Origin: Rhizobium sp. BK313
Lineage (GTDB): Bacteria > Pseudomonadota > Alphaproteobacteria > Rhizobiales > Rhizobiaceae
Length of the DNA stretch: 64,000 nucleotides
NCBI RefSeq assembly: GCF_014193655.1
Contig: NZ_JACHZQ010000001.1
Coordinates: 2,294,001 to 2,358,000, forward strand
Direction: 5' to 3'
Shown here: piece after piece, positions 1 through 8,982 of the stretch
Layout: every line of letters begins with the position of its first letter
How positions within the stretch are numbered: the first letter of the stretch is position 1
Program-made: the position numbers and the translations under genes
The notes under the pieces: model-generated
What the model was told of the DNA's origin: nothing
Database searches by the model: none
The model's input: the letters and a program-made list of their open reading frames with translations, nothing else

Positions 1-36
1 CAACACCAGCGCGTAGTGTCCGAGCTCGATGATCAT
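1..36 (-). CDS. ccmF: CcmF (CycK) heme lyase subunit, N-terminal 12 codons only
   Basis: Only the first 12 codons lie in the window; they read [12 protein letters not shown], the usual beginning of CcmF/CycK, the membrane heme-handling subunit of the System I cytochrome c maturation heme lyase. Its ATG overlaps the stop codon of ccmE in an ATGA arrangement, which suggests translational coupling in a ccmI-ccmE-ccmF operon. The gene runs off the left edge, so the rest cannot be judged. Confidence 0.8.
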   Translation of the reverse strand, partial: MIIELGHYALVL

Positions 37-482
37 TGGCTTGCTTCCTCACCCTTCCAGACGCCGTCCGCCTTCAGCTTGTCGGCGACTTCCTTCGGCA
101 TGTAACGCTCATCATGCTTGGCAAGCACGCTGTCGGCAACAAAGACATCGCTGCCCGGCTCGAACCTGCCTTCGGTAACGACCCCCTGCCCCTCGCGAAA
201 GAGATCGGGCAGGATACCATTGTATTTGACTTTGATCGCATCGGTGCCGTCGGTCACGGAAAACTGAACCTGCGTTCCTTCGCCGCGCACCAAGCTACCC
301 TGACCGACGAGGCCGCCGAGGCGGATCAGCGTGCCGGCGTTGACCGGGCTCTTGGCGAGATCGCCCGGCATGTAGAAATAGGCGACAGACTGGCTGAAGG
401 CGAAGAGAACGAGCAGCACTGCGGCGGCGATGAAGCCCATGCCGCCGGCAATGACAGCCAGACGTTTCTGTTTGCGGGTCAT
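33..482 (-). CDS. ccmE: Cytochrome c-type biogenesis heme chaperone CcmE (CycJ)
   Basis: A 149-residue protein of typical CcmE length. Residues about 8-32 form a single N-terminal membrane anchor, followed by the beta-rich periplasmic OB-fold domain. The heme-binding site is visible as HDERY, with His123 the expected covalent heme ligand and Tyr127 the expected axial ligand. In System I, CcmE takes heme from CcmABCD and delivers it to CcmF/CcmH for attachment to apocytochromes. It overlaps ccmI upstream and ccmF downstream by 4 bases each, so the genes are almost certainly cotranscribed. In Rhizobium the operon is called cycHJKL. Confidence 0.95.
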   Translation of the reverse strand: MTRKQKRLAVIAGGMGFIAAAVLLVLFAFSQSVAYFYMPGDLAKSPVNAGTLIRLGGLVGQGSLVRGEGTQVQFSVTDGTDAIKVKYNGILPDLFREGQGVVTEGRFEPGSDVFVADSVLAKHDERYMPKEVADKLKADGVWKGEEASQ

Positions 483-1630
483 TGCTGCGTCACCTCCGTC
501 GGCAGTCCGAGCTCCTTCGCCAGTGCCAAAAGCTGTTGCCCTTCGCCGCCGTCAGCGGGGAAGGTCTTAAGGCCGCGCTTCAGGGCATCCACCGCGCGGT
601 CCTTGTCGTTCAGCACGGCGTAGGAGCGGATCAACCGCATCCAGCCCTCGAAATTCCTGGGATCTTCCTTGAGCTTGGCGTCCAGGCTCTCGACCATGCC
701 ACGGATCATTTGCTGGCGATCGCCGTTGTTCATGGCATCTGCGGCAGCAACCTGCTCGGCGCTGGGATTGCCGGGCGCATTGGCGTTTGCCGGACCTGCC
801 CCGGCCATATCGGCCGTGCCGCCGTTCTTGGCGATATGGTCGTTGACAGCAGCCATCCATGGCGCGTCGGCAGGCGATTGTTTCGCCAGCGCCTCGAAGG
901 CAGTCTTGGCTTCCGCTGCCTTGCCGCCCTGCTCCAGCGCCAGCGCGAGGTAAAAAAGCGCGCGCGGGTTATCGGCATCAAGCGCCAGCGACTGCTGCAA
1001 TGTAGCCCGCGCCTCTGCCGTCACGACGCCGTCGGCCTTCATGACCAGAACTTCGCCGAGATCACCGAGCCGCTCGGCGCTGGGGCCGAGCAGGCGAATG
1101 ACATTGCGATAGGCAAGCTCAGCGTCGCCGATGCGGTTGGTCTTAAGGTAGATCGGCGCCAGCACTTCCCAACCCTTGCCGTCGTCCGGATGTTGCGCCA
1201 GATGCCGCTCGACCTTGACGATCGAGATGGCGAGATCGTTGCCGGGATGTTCGAGCCGCGCTTCCAGTGGCTGTGACGGCAGGCCGGGATTGCCCTTGGA
1301 AAGATAGAGACAGAGGCCGACGACCGGCAGCAGGATGATGATGAAAGCCTGCGAGAAGCGATTGCCGCCCGCAGGCGCTTTCGCGGCACTCGGTCCGGCA
1401 TTCGAAACGGCAAGCAGGCGGCGGCCGATTTCGGCGCGGGCATAGCCCGCCTCTTCCGGAGAGATCAGGCCGCCCGCGAGATCGCGGCCCAGCTCGCGAA
1501 GCTGATCGCGATAAACGGCAGCCTCGCCGGCACGCCCGTCATCAGTCACCTTTGCTCCGCGCAGAAGGGGATAGAGCAGGACGGCGCCGACAATCGCCGT
1601 CAGAACGGCTACGAGAATCCAGAACAGCAT
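479..1630 (-). CDS. ccmI: Cytochrome c biogenesis protein CcmI (CycH)
   Basis: A 383-residue protein starting [10 protein letters not shown], with one N-terminal membrane helix, a second near residues 92-112, then a periplasmic TPR-like region (repeats around residues 140-260 and a further one near the C terminus). CcmI/CycH binds apocytochrome c and presents it to the CcmFH heme lyase. An upstream in-frame ATG at 1678 would add 16 residues, but the membrane segment begins naturally at the internal Met, so I chose that; neither start has a strong Shine-Dalgarno site. First gene of the ccm operon, overlapping ccmE by four bases. Confidence 0.9.
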   Translation of the reverse strand: MLFWILVAVLTAIVGAVLLYPLLRGAKVTDDGRAGEAAVYRDQLRELGRDLAGGLISPEEAGYARAEIGRRLLAVSNAGPSAAKAPAGGNRFSQAFIIILLPVVGLCLYLSKGNPGLPSQPLEARLEHPGNDLAISIVKVERHLAQHPDDGKGWEVLAPIYLKTNRIGDAELAYRNVIRLLGPSAERLGDLGEVLVMKADGVVTAEARATLQQSLALDADNPRALFYLALALEQGGKAAEAKTAFEALAKQSPADAPWMAAVNDHIAKNGGTADMAGAGPANANAPGNPSAEQVAAADAMNNGDRQQMIRGMVESLDAKLKEDPRNFEGWMRLIRSYAVLNDKDRAVDALKRGLKTFPADGGEGQQLLALAKELGLPTEVTQQ

Positions 1631-1786
1631 AGACGCCCAATACTTTAACGGGGCGCTTATTCCAACCGCCAAAGCCACGTTGACGAAGATTTGAGGCGTT
1701 TGGCCGCGATTTTCGGGACCGCCGAATTCAAAAGCGCATCGCGATCCCTAGGATTCGCTCCTCGCGCTTTAGGCTCTTGATTTTGC

Positions 1787-1826
1787 GCATGTCGCGCAAA
1801 ATCGTTGCGCACTTTGCGCGATATGC
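1787..1826. repeat. Palindromic intergenic repeat between lipoprotein gene and ccmI
   Basis: Two 14-base arms, GCATGTCGCGCAAA and TTTGCGCGATATGC, form an inverted repeat with one mismatch. The arrangement resembles the short palindromic elements that are scattered between genes in Rhizobium chromosomes. It ends right at the 3' end of the lipoprotein gene, so it may act as a transcript-end hairpin. Assignment to a repeat family is from memory of similar sequences; no search was run. Confidence 0.5.
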
Positions 1827-1827
1827 G

Positions 1828-2262
1828 TCAGTTCAATGGCGTCCAGGTGCCGTCGTCGTTGCGGCAGGCAGCGCCCCTCGCCTGGGTCGGTTTACCGTCG
1901 ACGGTGATCGTGTGGGTGTATTGGCGGCAATTTTGCGAGCCGACCTGATAGGGTGCTGCGGCCACGACCTCGCCATTGACGTTCTTGCCGGTCCAGGCGA
2001 CGGGCTGGCCGAGCGGTGCGGTTTCCAGTGCCCGATATTCCGCTTCCAGCGCTCGTTGCTTGTCGTTGTCGCTGAGCTTGATGCCGGTGCGACCGACGAT
2101 GCCTCCATCCAAGGCCGCGATGTAGCGCGTCGAGGCAGCTGGTTTGGCGGAGGAGGAGAGAAATCCGGTGACGCCACCTTTGCCGCTCGTTGTCGAGCAG
2201 GCGGAAAGGGCGATGGCGGCGAGAAGGGACGGAGCAATCAGAAAAAAGGTGCGAAGCTTCAT
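1828..2262 (-). CDS. Outer-membrane lipoprotein, RT0821/Lpp0805-like surface protein
   Basis: A 144-residue protein with a lipoprotein signal (residues 1-21, lipobox LSAC with the acylated Cys at about 22). The C-terminal third (GQPVAWTGKNVNG, SQNCRQYTHTI, ARGAACRNDDGTW) is the typical ending of the 17-kDa surface-antigen-like family seen in rickettsiae and Rhizobiales: paired Cys residues and a closing GTW motif. Exact role unknown; probably a small envelope lipoprotein. It lies between feuQ and ccmI on the same strand, about 90 bases after feuQ, so it may be read from the feu transcript or its own promoter. Confidence 0.8.
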   Translation of the reverse strand: MKLRTFFLIAPSLLAAIALSACSTTSGKGGVTGFLSSSAKPAASTRYIAALDGGIVGRTGIKLSDNDKQRALEAEYRALETAPLGQPVAWTGKNVNGEVVAAAPYQVGSQNCRQYTHTITVDGKPTQARGAACRNDDGTWTPLN

Positions 2263-2353
2263 ACAACCGAACCAGTATCAACGAGCAAAACTAGAGGTAC
2301 TGCGATGCGGCATCACCATGGCGCACCGCATCTTTCTGGCATCATGCCGCGCA

Positions 2354-3751
2354 TCACGCAACATCCTTTGTTACCCCCGGTAGAATTAGGCTGGCGCGAA
2401 GTCCACCCCAGGAACCTCGGGACAGTTCCAGCCGCCCCTGATATTCGTTGGTGATCTCGCTGACGATCGACAGGCCGAGACCGGTGCCAGGTTTGCTTTC
2501 ATCGAGCCGGCGGCCGCGCTTCATCGCCTCGCGAATCTGATCCGGTTCCAGGCCCGGGCCATCGTCCTCGACCACCAGTTCCACCCAGTGACGTCGTGCC
2601 GGATCGATGCCCTTCACCTCGGCCGGCGCTTCGTTGGCCGCGACGCGCACCTTATGCTCGGCAAAGCGCGCGGCATTTTCCAGGAGATTGCCGACCGTTT
2701 CCTCCAGATCCTGCTGCTCCATGGCAAGCGACAGGTTCGGCGAAACGAAAAGCTCGAATTCCTTATCGGCATTGAGCCGCCGCATGACGCGCACCAGCCG
2801 CTCCAGCGCCGGCTCCGCGTCGGTGCGGGCGAGCACGGATTCGCGCTGCGCGGCGATGCGGGCGCGGTTGAGATAGGATTGCACCTGCCCCTGCATGACC
2901 TCGGCCTGGTTCTTGACGAGGTCGCCGTGCGAACGCTCCAGTACGCGGGATTCGTTAAGCAGGACCGCGATCGGCGTCTTCAGCGAATGGGCGAGATTGC
3001 CGACCTGCATGCGCGCCCGCTCGACGATGCGGCGGTTGCTGTCAATCAGCGCATTGACCTCGTTGGCGAGCGGCAGGATTTCACGCGGGAAATCCCCCTG
3101 CAATCGCTCGCTCTCGCCGGCACGGATGCGCTCCAGTGCCGCGCGCGCCTTGTCGAGTGGCTTGAGGCCATAGAGAATGGCGAGCGCGTTGACGACAAGG
3201 CTGCCGACGCCGAAACCGACGAGCGCGAAATAGAGGCTGTGAGAGAAATTGCGGACGTCGTCCTCGACCACGGCGACGTTGCCGGTGACACGGAAGCGCG
3301 CGGCGCGGCCGTCAGTGTCGAGCACGACCTCGGTCTCGGCGACCTGCACCTGATTTCCGAAGGCGTCGGTGACGATGTAATAGCGCTCGTAATTCTTGTC
3401 GAAAGGCGCTTCCAGGACCGAAAGAACGGGTAGGCTCGAGGCGCCGAGCGAGGGGGAAACCAACGGCGTTGCCGTATAGGTGCCGAGCGGTTCAACCATC
3501 CAGTACCAACCGGTCTTCGGCTGGGCGAAACGCAGGTCGCCAAGCTGCGGGCTGCCGGACAGCGCCCCCTGATCGCCGATCGTGACCGAGTTGATGACAT
3601 TATAAAGCTGCGCCCTCAGTAGATCCTGAAAACCGCGTTCGGCGCTCTTGCGATAGATATTTGAGATGACAAGGCCAATCACCACCAGCGCCACGGCGGA
3701 CCAAAGTGTGGTCAACAGCAGAACACGAGCAGTGAGCGACTTAATTCGCAT
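2354..3751 (-). CDS. feuQ: Sensor histidine kinase FeuQ
   Basis: A 465-residue membrane histidine kinase: TM helix about 9-31, periplasmic sensor domain about 32-172, second TM about 173-194, HAMP-like linker, phospho-acceptor motif AHSLKTP with His255, N box NLLENA near 355-360, and G boxes EDDGPG and GTGLGLSI near 396-429. The PhoQ-like H-box and the FeuP-type partner immediately upstream identify it as FeuQ. In Rhizobium leguminosarum feuPQ was linked to iron uptake; in Sinorhizobium meliloti the FeuP pathway controls cyclic beta-glucan export. Its start overlaps the 3' end of feuP by 11 bases, indicating coupled translation. Confidence 0.9.
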   Translation of the reverse strand: MRIKSLTARVLLLTTLWSAVALVVIGLVISNIYRKSAERGFQDLLRAQLYNVINSVTIGDQGALSGSPQLGDLRFAQPKTGWYWMVEPLGTYTATPLVSPSLGASSLPVLSVLEAPFDKNYERYYIVTDAFGNQVQVAETEVVLDTDGRAARFRVTGNVAVVEDDVRNFSHSLYFALVGFGVGSLVVNALAILYGLKPLDKARAALERIRAGESERLQGDFPREILPLANEVNALIDSNRRIVERARMQVGNLAHSLKTPIAVLLNESRVLERSHGDLVKNQAEVMQGQVQSYLNRARIAAQRESVLARTDAEPALERLVRVMRRLNADKEFELFVSPNLSLAMEQQDLEETVGNLLENAARFAEHKVRVAANEAPAEVKGIDPARRHWVELVVEDDGPGLEPDQIREAMKRGRRLDESKPGTGLGLSIVSEITNEYQGRLELSRGSWGGLRASLILPGVTKDVA

Positions 3752-4412
3752 TGGTCGGCGCTTGGATGCGATAGCCGAGACCGCGGACGGTTTCGATCAG
3801 GTCGACGCCCATCTTCTTGCGCAGGCGGCCGACAAAAACCTCGATCGTATTGGAATCGCGATCGAAATCCTGATCGTACATATGCTCGACCAGCTCCGTG
3901 CGCGAGACGACCTCGCCCTTGTGGTGCATGAGGTAAGCAAGCAGCCGGTATTCATGCGAGGTAAGCTTCAGCGGTTTGCCGTTGACCGTGGCCTTCGAGC
4001 TTTTGGTATCGAGGCGCACCGGGCCACAGATGATTTCAGACGAAGAGTGGCCGGCGGCGCGGCGGATCAACGCCCGGATGCGGGCCAGCACTTCTTCCAC
4101 GTGGAAGGGTTTGGCGACATAATCGTCGGCGCCTGCATCGATGCCGGCGACCTTGTCGCTCCAACGGTCGCGGGCCGTCAGGATCAGCACCGGCGTCCCC
4201 CTGCCTGCGCCGCGCCATTTCTCCAGTACGGTGATCCCGTCCATTTCCGGCAGGCCTATATCGAGGATGATCGCGTCATAGGGCTCGGTCTCGCCGAGGA
4301 AGTGCCCTTCCTCGCCGTCGAAGGCGGTATCGACAACATATCCTGCTTCCTTCAAGGCTTCGGCAAGCTGGCGGTTCAAATTGATATCGTCTTCGACTAT
4401 GAGAATGCGCAT
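3741..4412 (-). CDS. feuP: Response regulator FeuP
   Basis: A 223-residue OmpR/PhoB-type regulator beginning MRILIVEDD. The receiver domain (1-115) has acidic pocket residues Asp8/Asp9, phospho-acceptor Asp51 (in ILDIGLPEMDG) and Lys in ARPF-like position (KPF); the C-terminal winged helix (about 130-220) contains LTSHEYRLLAYLM and the recognition region DSNTIEVFVGRLRKK. The start at 4412 was preferred to an in-frame ATG four codons upstream because the family begins MRILIVED. Cotranscribed with feuQ and probably with the small exported gene upstream (4549-4797). Confidence 0.9.
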   Translation of the reverse strand: MRILIVEDDINLNRQLAEALKEAGYVVDTAFDGEEGHFLGETEPYDAIILDIGLPEMDGITVLEKWRGAGRGTPVLILTARDRWSDKVAGIDAGADDYVAKPFHVEEVLARIRALIRRAAGHSSSEIICGPVRLDTKSSKATVNGKPLKLTSHEYRLLAYLMHHKGEVVSRTELVEHMYDQDFDRDSNTIEVFVGRLRKKMGVDLIETVRGLGYRIQAPTNAN

Positions 4413-4548
4413 ATTCCGACCCAATTTCCCCGGTTCGAGAAATAGTACTGCAAATCAGGCCCGAGTGGAATCTGGCGGCCATAAAGATTTTGCGTGAGAT
4501 TCAAAGCGTTAGAGTGTCCTTTGCGTGTCGGCGTGAAAGTGTTTCCAC

Positions 4549-4797
4549 CTACATCGGCACCTTCATGGTCACCTTGCGCGGCCGCTGACCATTGCCCTGG
4601 ACGAGAACGGTAATGACGCAGCTATCGCCTGACGGCTGTGCAGAAAGGAGCTGTCCCCCGGTCTTGGCAACTACCTCAGCGGCAGCCTCGCTGCAGTCGC
4701 TATTCGCACGCGCCACCAGGGTCGGCGTCGGCGTCGGCAAAACAGCCGAGCCGGCCATGACGGCGGCCGCTGCTGCTATGCTCAGAAATGATGCCAT
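4549..4797 (-). CDS. feuN: Small exported protein, probable FeuN (negative regulator of FeuQ)
   Basis: An 82-residue protein with a clear Sec signal peptide (MASFLSIAAAAAVMAGSAVL) and a short mature domain with two Cys residues (SDCSEAA and DSCVIT) that could form a disulfide. It sits directly upstream of feuP on the same strand. In S. meliloti FeuN is a small periplasmic protein of about this size that restrains FeuPQ signalling; size, export signal and position all match, but I cannot align it to FeuN here. A longer in-frame start (4845) would mask the signal peptide and is less likely. Confidence 0.65.
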   Translation of the reverse strand: MASFLSIAAAAAVMAGSAVLPTPTPTLVARANSDCSEAAAEVVAKTGGQLLSAQPSGDSCVITVLVQGNGQRPRKVTMKVPM

Positions 4798-5155
4798 GCT
4801 CCAGACTTCCCATGGGGACATTAACTTGAGCGAATATTTACCCAAACGCGTCTGAATGGCAAATGAATGGGCCGTAATTTTCCACGCGCAGAACGTGCGC
4901 GCAGGCCTCCATCCCCTTTAAGTCCTTGCGTTTATTCGACCTGAAGACGACGATATCAGCGATACGAAGGCAGCGGCTCGCCGAATGCTCAGAACCTCGG
5001 CCGCTGACCCGCGTCGATGATGGGCTGACGCTTGCGACAAAGGTTTCCGAGGGCACTCGGAAAAGTCAGGCATTTTTAATCTTTCTTGATTATCATCAAC
5101 TCATAGGCACGCCATGATCGGCGATGCTCTCCAGGCCGATGCAACCGGCCTTCAA

Positions 5156-5177
5156 GTGTTTTACCAACGTAAAACAC
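5156..5177. repeat. Perfect 9-base inverted repeat, 4-base spacer
   Basis: GTGTTTTAC and GTAAAACAC flank the spacer caac. Compact, perfectly symmetrical and AT-rich, so it could be a regulator binding site or a small RNA hairpin. No T-tract follows on either strand, which argues against a rho-independent terminator. Confidence 0.5.
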
Positions 5178-5270
5178 GACGGTTTCCTTGAGTCTTTTGA
5201 ATCGCTTGCCGCGACGTTTTCCAGCGTTGAATCGAAGGCGTGAGAAAGTGAGTCAGGGACTTCGCGCAGT

Positions 5271-5296
5271 GAATCCAACTGCAGCGAATTGGATTC
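5271..5296. repeat. Perfect 8-base inverted repeat, 10-base loop
   Basis: GAATCCAA and TTGGATTC flank a 10-base spacer (ctgcagcgaa). It lies 65 bases downstream of the stop codon of the minus-strand Dabb gene, so it may be a weak transcript-end hairpin for that gene, although no U-tract follows. Confidence 0.4.
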
Positions 5297-5359
5297 CGCG
5301 AGACTATCCAGCCTTTTGAAAAGACTGCCGAATAGCCGTGTTCGCCGCGAAGGATCCCG

Positions 5360-5668
5360 CTACACTGGTTCCCGCACCGCCGTCGTGCTTTCATAATCCG
5401 CCGCGATCCGCATTTCACGCAACGGGCGGACACGTTCGATGGAAAGCTGGTAGTTCGGATGCGCCTTGTAAGCGGCAAGCGCCGCTTCGTCGTCGAATTC
5501 ACCGTAGACCACAAGATCGACGTCGGTGCCGAGCTGATCAGTCTTTACATTCGTGCCGATCTCCAGCAGGCGTGCATGCGGAATAGCCGTCAGGATCGAC
5601 AGCCCGGACCTTACTGCCTCCAGATTGGCGCGATCGGGAACGGTGAAGAAGACGATGTGGCGGATCAC
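5360..5668 (-). CDS. Dabb family (stress-responsive alpha/beta barrel) protein
   Basis: A 102-residue protein beginning MIRHIVFFTVP, the usual opening strand of the Dabb ferredoxin-like fold, with the family's conserved HPNYQ near residue 68-73 (AYKAHPNYQLSI). Dabb proteins form dimeric barrels related to antibiotic-biosynthesis monooxygenases; most bacterial members have no assigned reaction. Stands alone on the minus strand and is divergent from the YjbR-like gene to its right. Confidence 0.85.
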   Translation of the reverse strand: MIRHIVFFTVPDRANLEAVRSGLSILTAIPHARLLEIGTNVKTDQLGTDVDLVVYGEFDDEAALAAYKAHPNYQLSIERVRPLREMRIAADYESTTAVREPV

Positions 5669-5828
5669 GCGGAGGCTCCTTGTGCGTTGGCGAAGGCACC
5701 GCGCGATATCATGCGGGCACGGTTATTTCAACGAGGAGCCAGTTCCGGCAGGGTGGCCGTTTCGTCGCAAGAGGCGAAGAGATGCTGGTACCTACAGCGT
5801 AGTTCCTTCCTATGCTAATCTTTCAGTC

Positions 5829-6158
5829 ATGACCGACGACGACCTTATTGGCTTGGCACTTAGCCTGCCGGAAACGGTGGAGAGCTCGCATTTCGGAAAC
5901 CGGGATTTTCGCGTTCGCGGAAAGATTTACCTGACGCTTCCGAGCCCGGAATTCTGTGTCGTCAAGCTGACACCCGATCAGCAGCAGATGCTGCTGGCAA
6001 CCGTACCGGAGCACGTCCTTGCCGTGCCGGGTGGCTGGGGGCTCAAGGGCTGGACGCGGCTTTTCCATCATATCTTGGTTGACGAAACGATATGCACGCT
6101 CGTGCGACAGGCGTGGCGCAATGTAGCGCCGAAAACTATGACTTTGCCGGAGGACTAG
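5829..6158 (+). CDS. MmcQ/YjbR family DNA-binding-like protein
   Basis: A 109-residue protein starting [15 protein letters not shown], with the hallmarks of the YjbR double-wing family: [17 protein letters not shown] near residues 17-34, VKLTPDQQ near 45, and the closing [13 protein letters not shown]...[11 protein letters not shown] helix. Members are small cytoplasmic proteins with a fold suggesting DNA binding; the function is not known. A longer open frame extends upstream but homology begins at this ATG. Its 3' end overlaps the convergent ycgN-like gene by 23 bases. Confidence 0.85.
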   Translation: MTDDDLIGLALSLPETVESSHFGNRDFRVRGKIYLTLPSPEFCVVKLTPDQQQMLLATVPEHVLAVPGGWGLKGWTRLFHHILVDETICTLVRQAWRNVAPKTMTLPED

Positions 6159-6621
6159 CTTCCATGTCGTCTTCCACCGTCAACGGCCAATCGACGATGT
6201 AATCCTCGAAATCATCGAGATCGACATCGCTTTCACTCACCGTGCGACCGCGTGCGGAGACGCCGGCTATATGAACCGTTTCGGGATCGCCCGATACCAG
6301 CGGATGCCACCAATAGAGGTCGCGACCCTCGTTGACGAGGCGATAGGCGCAGGTGGGCGGCAACCATTCCAGCTCCGGAACTTTTTCCGGCGTCAGTTGC
6401 ACGCAATCAGGCACAAAATCCCAGCGGTTCGGATAGCTGGTGCAGCGACAGCTTTCGCCGTCCATCAACTTGCAGCGGATCGAGGTGAAATAGATGTCGC
6501 CCGAATCCCACTCCTCGATCTTGTTGAGACAACAGAGACCGCAGCCGTCGCAGAGGCTCTCCCATTCGGGCGTGCTCATCTCCGTCAGCGTCTTATTTTT
6601 CCAGAAAGGTATGTCGTCCAT
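6136..6621 (-). CDS. YcgN family cysteine-cluster protein (UPF0260)
   Basis: A 161-residue protein, the normal length for YcgN. It begins [15 protein letters not shown] and carries the signature CDGCGLCC near residues 25-32 followed by further conserved Cys ([27 protein letters not shown]). The pattern of eight or so Cys suggests metal or iron-sulfur binding, but no activity is established. An upstream in-frame ATG at 6666 would add 15 unconserved residues. Convergent overlap with the YjbR-like gene. Confidence 0.9.
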   Translation of the reverse strand: MDDIPFWKNKTLTEMSTPEWESLCDGCGLCCLNKIEEWDSGDIYFTSIRCKLMDGESCRCTSYPNRWDFVPDCVQLTPEKVPELEWLPPTCAYRLVNEGRDLYWWHPLVSGDPETVHIAGVSARGRTVSESDVDLDDFEDYIVDWPLTVEDDMEASPPAKS

Positions 6622-6786
6622 CGTTGTCGTCCTCGCTGCTCGCGAGGGAAATGCGGGCTGCGGCATGCATGTCTCTTGTTCTTTTCCCTAAATCAACCAA
6701 TTATTCAATCCGCCGGTCTATGAGAGAATAGGCTTTGCGTGTCCTAAGGGAATACGCGATGCGGCATTGCGGTCGGGAAGTAGAGC

Positions 6787-8982
6787 GTGGAAGACCCATC
6801 CAATCCAGAGAGCGGGCCAGAGACCAAGCCCGATACACAACCGGAGGGCCAAGCGGAGCAGCGGCCGCGCCGGAAGCGCCATATTTTCCTGCGCATCGAT
6901 TCCTGGATCGACTCCACCTTGTGGAACGCGGGCTTTCGCCTCGCCGAACTCTGGGAAGACATTACCATTTTCTTCCGCCGTTTTCGCGCCCGCGGCTGGA
7001 GGCGCATCCTGTTCGAACTGCTTGGCGAGGGACTGACGCTCGGTACCGCCGGTTCCGTGGTCATGCTGATGCTCGCCATGCCGGCTTTCGAAGCCACGCA
7101 AGGGGACTGGCGCAACCGCGGCAACTTCGCCGTCACTTTCCTCGATCGCTATGGCAATGTTATCGGTCATCGTGGCATTATTCATGAGAATTCAGTGCCG
7201 GTCGACCAATTGCCGGACTATTTCGTCAAGGCGGTTCTGGCGACCGAAGACCGCCGCTTCTTCGACCACTTCGGCATCGATGTCTTCGGCCTCTTCCGGG
7301 CGCTGACCGTCAACGCGCAGGCTGGCGGCGTCGTTCAAGGCGGTTCGACGCTGACGCAACAGCTCGCCAAGAACGTCTTCCTCAGCAACGAGCGTTCGAT
7401 CGACCGCAAGATCAAGGAAGCCTTCCTCGCAATCTGGCTGGAGGCCAATCTCTCCAAGAAGGAAATCCTCAGCCTCTATCTCGACCGCACATATATGGGT
7501 GGCGGAACCTTCGGCGCTGCCGCAGCAGCGCAATTCTATTTCGGCAAGAGCATCACCGACGTCAATCTGGCCGAGGCCGCCATGCTCGCAGGTTTGTTCA
7601 AGGCGCCGGCGAAATATGCGCCGCATGTCAACCTGCCGGCAGCACGCGCTCGCGCCAACGACGTCCTGACCAATCTGGTACAAAGCGGGCTGATGACCGA
7701 GGGACAAGTCATCGCCGCCAGGCGCAACCCCGCCTCCGTCGTCGATCGCGCCCAGATCGAATCCCCCGATTTCTTCCTCGATTGGGCCTTCGACGAAGTG
7801 CAGCGGCTTGCCACCCGCTTCCCGGAGCGCTCGCTGATCGTTCGTACGACCATCGACATGGGCCTGCAGAAGGCAGCGGAGGATTCAGTCGAATCGAGCC
7901 TGATGGAATACGGCGAGCGCTATCACGCCAAACAGGGCGCGAGCGTCATCATCGAAAACGGCGGCGCGGTACGCGCCATGGTCGGCGGCCGGGATTACGG
8001 CGAAAGCCAGTTCAACCGCGCCACCAAGGCACTGCGCCAACCGGGTTCGTCTTTCAAGATCTACACCTATTCTGTCGCCATGGAGAGCGGCATGACGCCG
8101 ACATCGACCATCGTCGACGCGCCGATCACCTGGGGCAACTGGAGCCCGCACAACTACGAAAACCGCTATGAAGGCAAAGTGACGCTGACACAGGCGATCG
8201 CGCAGTCGATCAATACCGTTCCAGTGCGCCTCGCCAAGGAGAAATTCGGTATCCAGCCGATCCGCGACATGGCGAAGGCCTTGGGCGTCGAAACCCCGAT
8301 CCGCAATGACAAGACCATTCCGATCGGCACATCCGAAGTGACCGTGCTCGATCAAGCGACCGCATATGCCGTATTCCCGGCGGATGGCATGCAATCGCGC
8401 CGCCACGGCATCGCTCAGATCATGGGCTATGACGGCAAGGTGCTCTACGACTTCAATCGCGATGAGCCTCCGGCCAAACGGGTGCTCTCCGAAAAAGCCA
8501 ACTCCTACATGAACCAGATGTTGACGCAGATCCCGGTGATCGGCACAGGCCGCAGGGCAGCCCTCGACCGCGGCATCGTCGTCGGCGGCAAGACCGGCAC
8601 GACGCAAGCCTATCGCGATGCCTGGTTCATCGGGTTCACCGGCAACTACACCTGCGCCGTCTGGTTCGGCAACGACGACTATACATCCACCAACAACATG
8701 ACGGGCGGCACGCTGCCGGCGATGACTTTCAAGAAGATCATGGATTATGCCCACCAGGGTATCGTGCTGAAACCGATCCCCGGCATCGACAACCCCTTCC
8801 CGGTGCAAAAGCCACAGACCGTAGCCGCCAAGAAAGCGGCGACACCGGCCGAAAACACGCTACCCCCACTCATCCGGCCGCGCTCGTTATCGGTGGATTC
8901 CACGAAGATCCTGCGCGATATCGGCGAGAAGCTGAAGGAGGCAGCGCCGCTCGCGGTGCAGAAGGTTGCGGCGGCGGAATAG
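6787..8982 (+). CDS. Class A penicillin-binding protein (PBP1A-type, bifunctional)
   Basis: A 731-residue bifunctional peptidoglycan synthase. A basic, Pro-rich cytoplasmic tail (1-80) precedes a TM helix (about 82-102). The GT51 glycosyltransferase domain shows TEDRRFFDHFGID with catalytic Glu154 and GGSTLTQQLAKN (about 185-196). The transpeptidase domain has the acyl-serine motif SSFK with Ser421, SIN at 474-476 and KTGTT at 602-606. A low-complexity C-terminal tail follows residue 675. The start is probably GTG at 6787 (no in-frame ATG nearby fits better). Stands alone; it builds and crosslinks cell-wall glycan at the inner membrane. Confidence 0.92.
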   Translation: MEDPSNPESGPETKPDTQPEGQAEQRPRRKRHIFLRIDSWIDSTLWNAGFRLAELWEDITIFFRRFRARGWRRILFELLGEGLTLGTAGSVVMLMLAMPAFEATQGDWRNRGNFAVTFLDRYGNVIGHRGIIHENSVPVDQLPDYFVKAVLATEDRRFFDHFGIDVFGLFRALTVNAQAGGVVQGGSTLTQQLAKNVFLSNERSIDRKIKEAFLAIWLEANLSKKEILSLYLDRTYMGGGTFGAAAAAQFYFGKSITDVNLAEAAMLAGLFKAPAKYAPHVNLPAARARANDVLTNLVQSGLMTEGQVIAARRNPASVVDRAQIESPDFFLDWAFDEVQRLATRFPERSLIVRTTIDMGLQKAAEDSVESSLMEYGERYHAKQGASVIIENGGAVRAMVGGRDYGESQFNRATKALRQPGSSFKIYTYSVAMESGMTPTSTIVDAPITWGNWSPHNYENRYEGKVTLTQAIAQSINTVPVRLAKEKFGIQPIRDMAKALGVETPIRNDKTIPIGTSEVTVLDQATAYAVFPADGMQSRRHGIAQIMGYDGKVLYDFNRDEPPAKRVLSEKANSYMNQMLTQIPVIGTGRRAALDRGIVVGGKTGTTQAYRDAWFIGFTGNYTCAVWFGNDDYTSTNNMTGGTLPAMTFKKIMDYAHQGIVLKPIPGIDNPFPVQKPQTVAAKKAATPAENTLPPLIRPRSLSVDSTKILRDIGEKLKEAAPLAVQKVAAAE

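Larger units (their letters stand above)
4798..5359. other. Non-coding stretch upstream of feuN with two hairpins
   Basis: No convincing gene in about 560 bases. It should hold the feuN-feuPQ promoter on its left side. Two perfect inverted repeats stand out: GTGTTTTAC-caac-GTAAAACAC at 5156-5177 and GAATCCAA-N10-TTGGATTC at 5271-5296. Neither is followed by a T-tract. The open frames here lack good codon use and ribosome binding sites. Confidence 0.5.

Noticed and set aside
34..623. Plus-strand frames over ccmE and ccmI
   Set aside because: Shadows of well-recognised ccm genes.
5161..5514. 117-codon minus-strand frame in the region 5' of feuN
   Set aside because: Overlaps the real Dabb gene in another frame, Arg/Ser-rich, no ribosome binding site.
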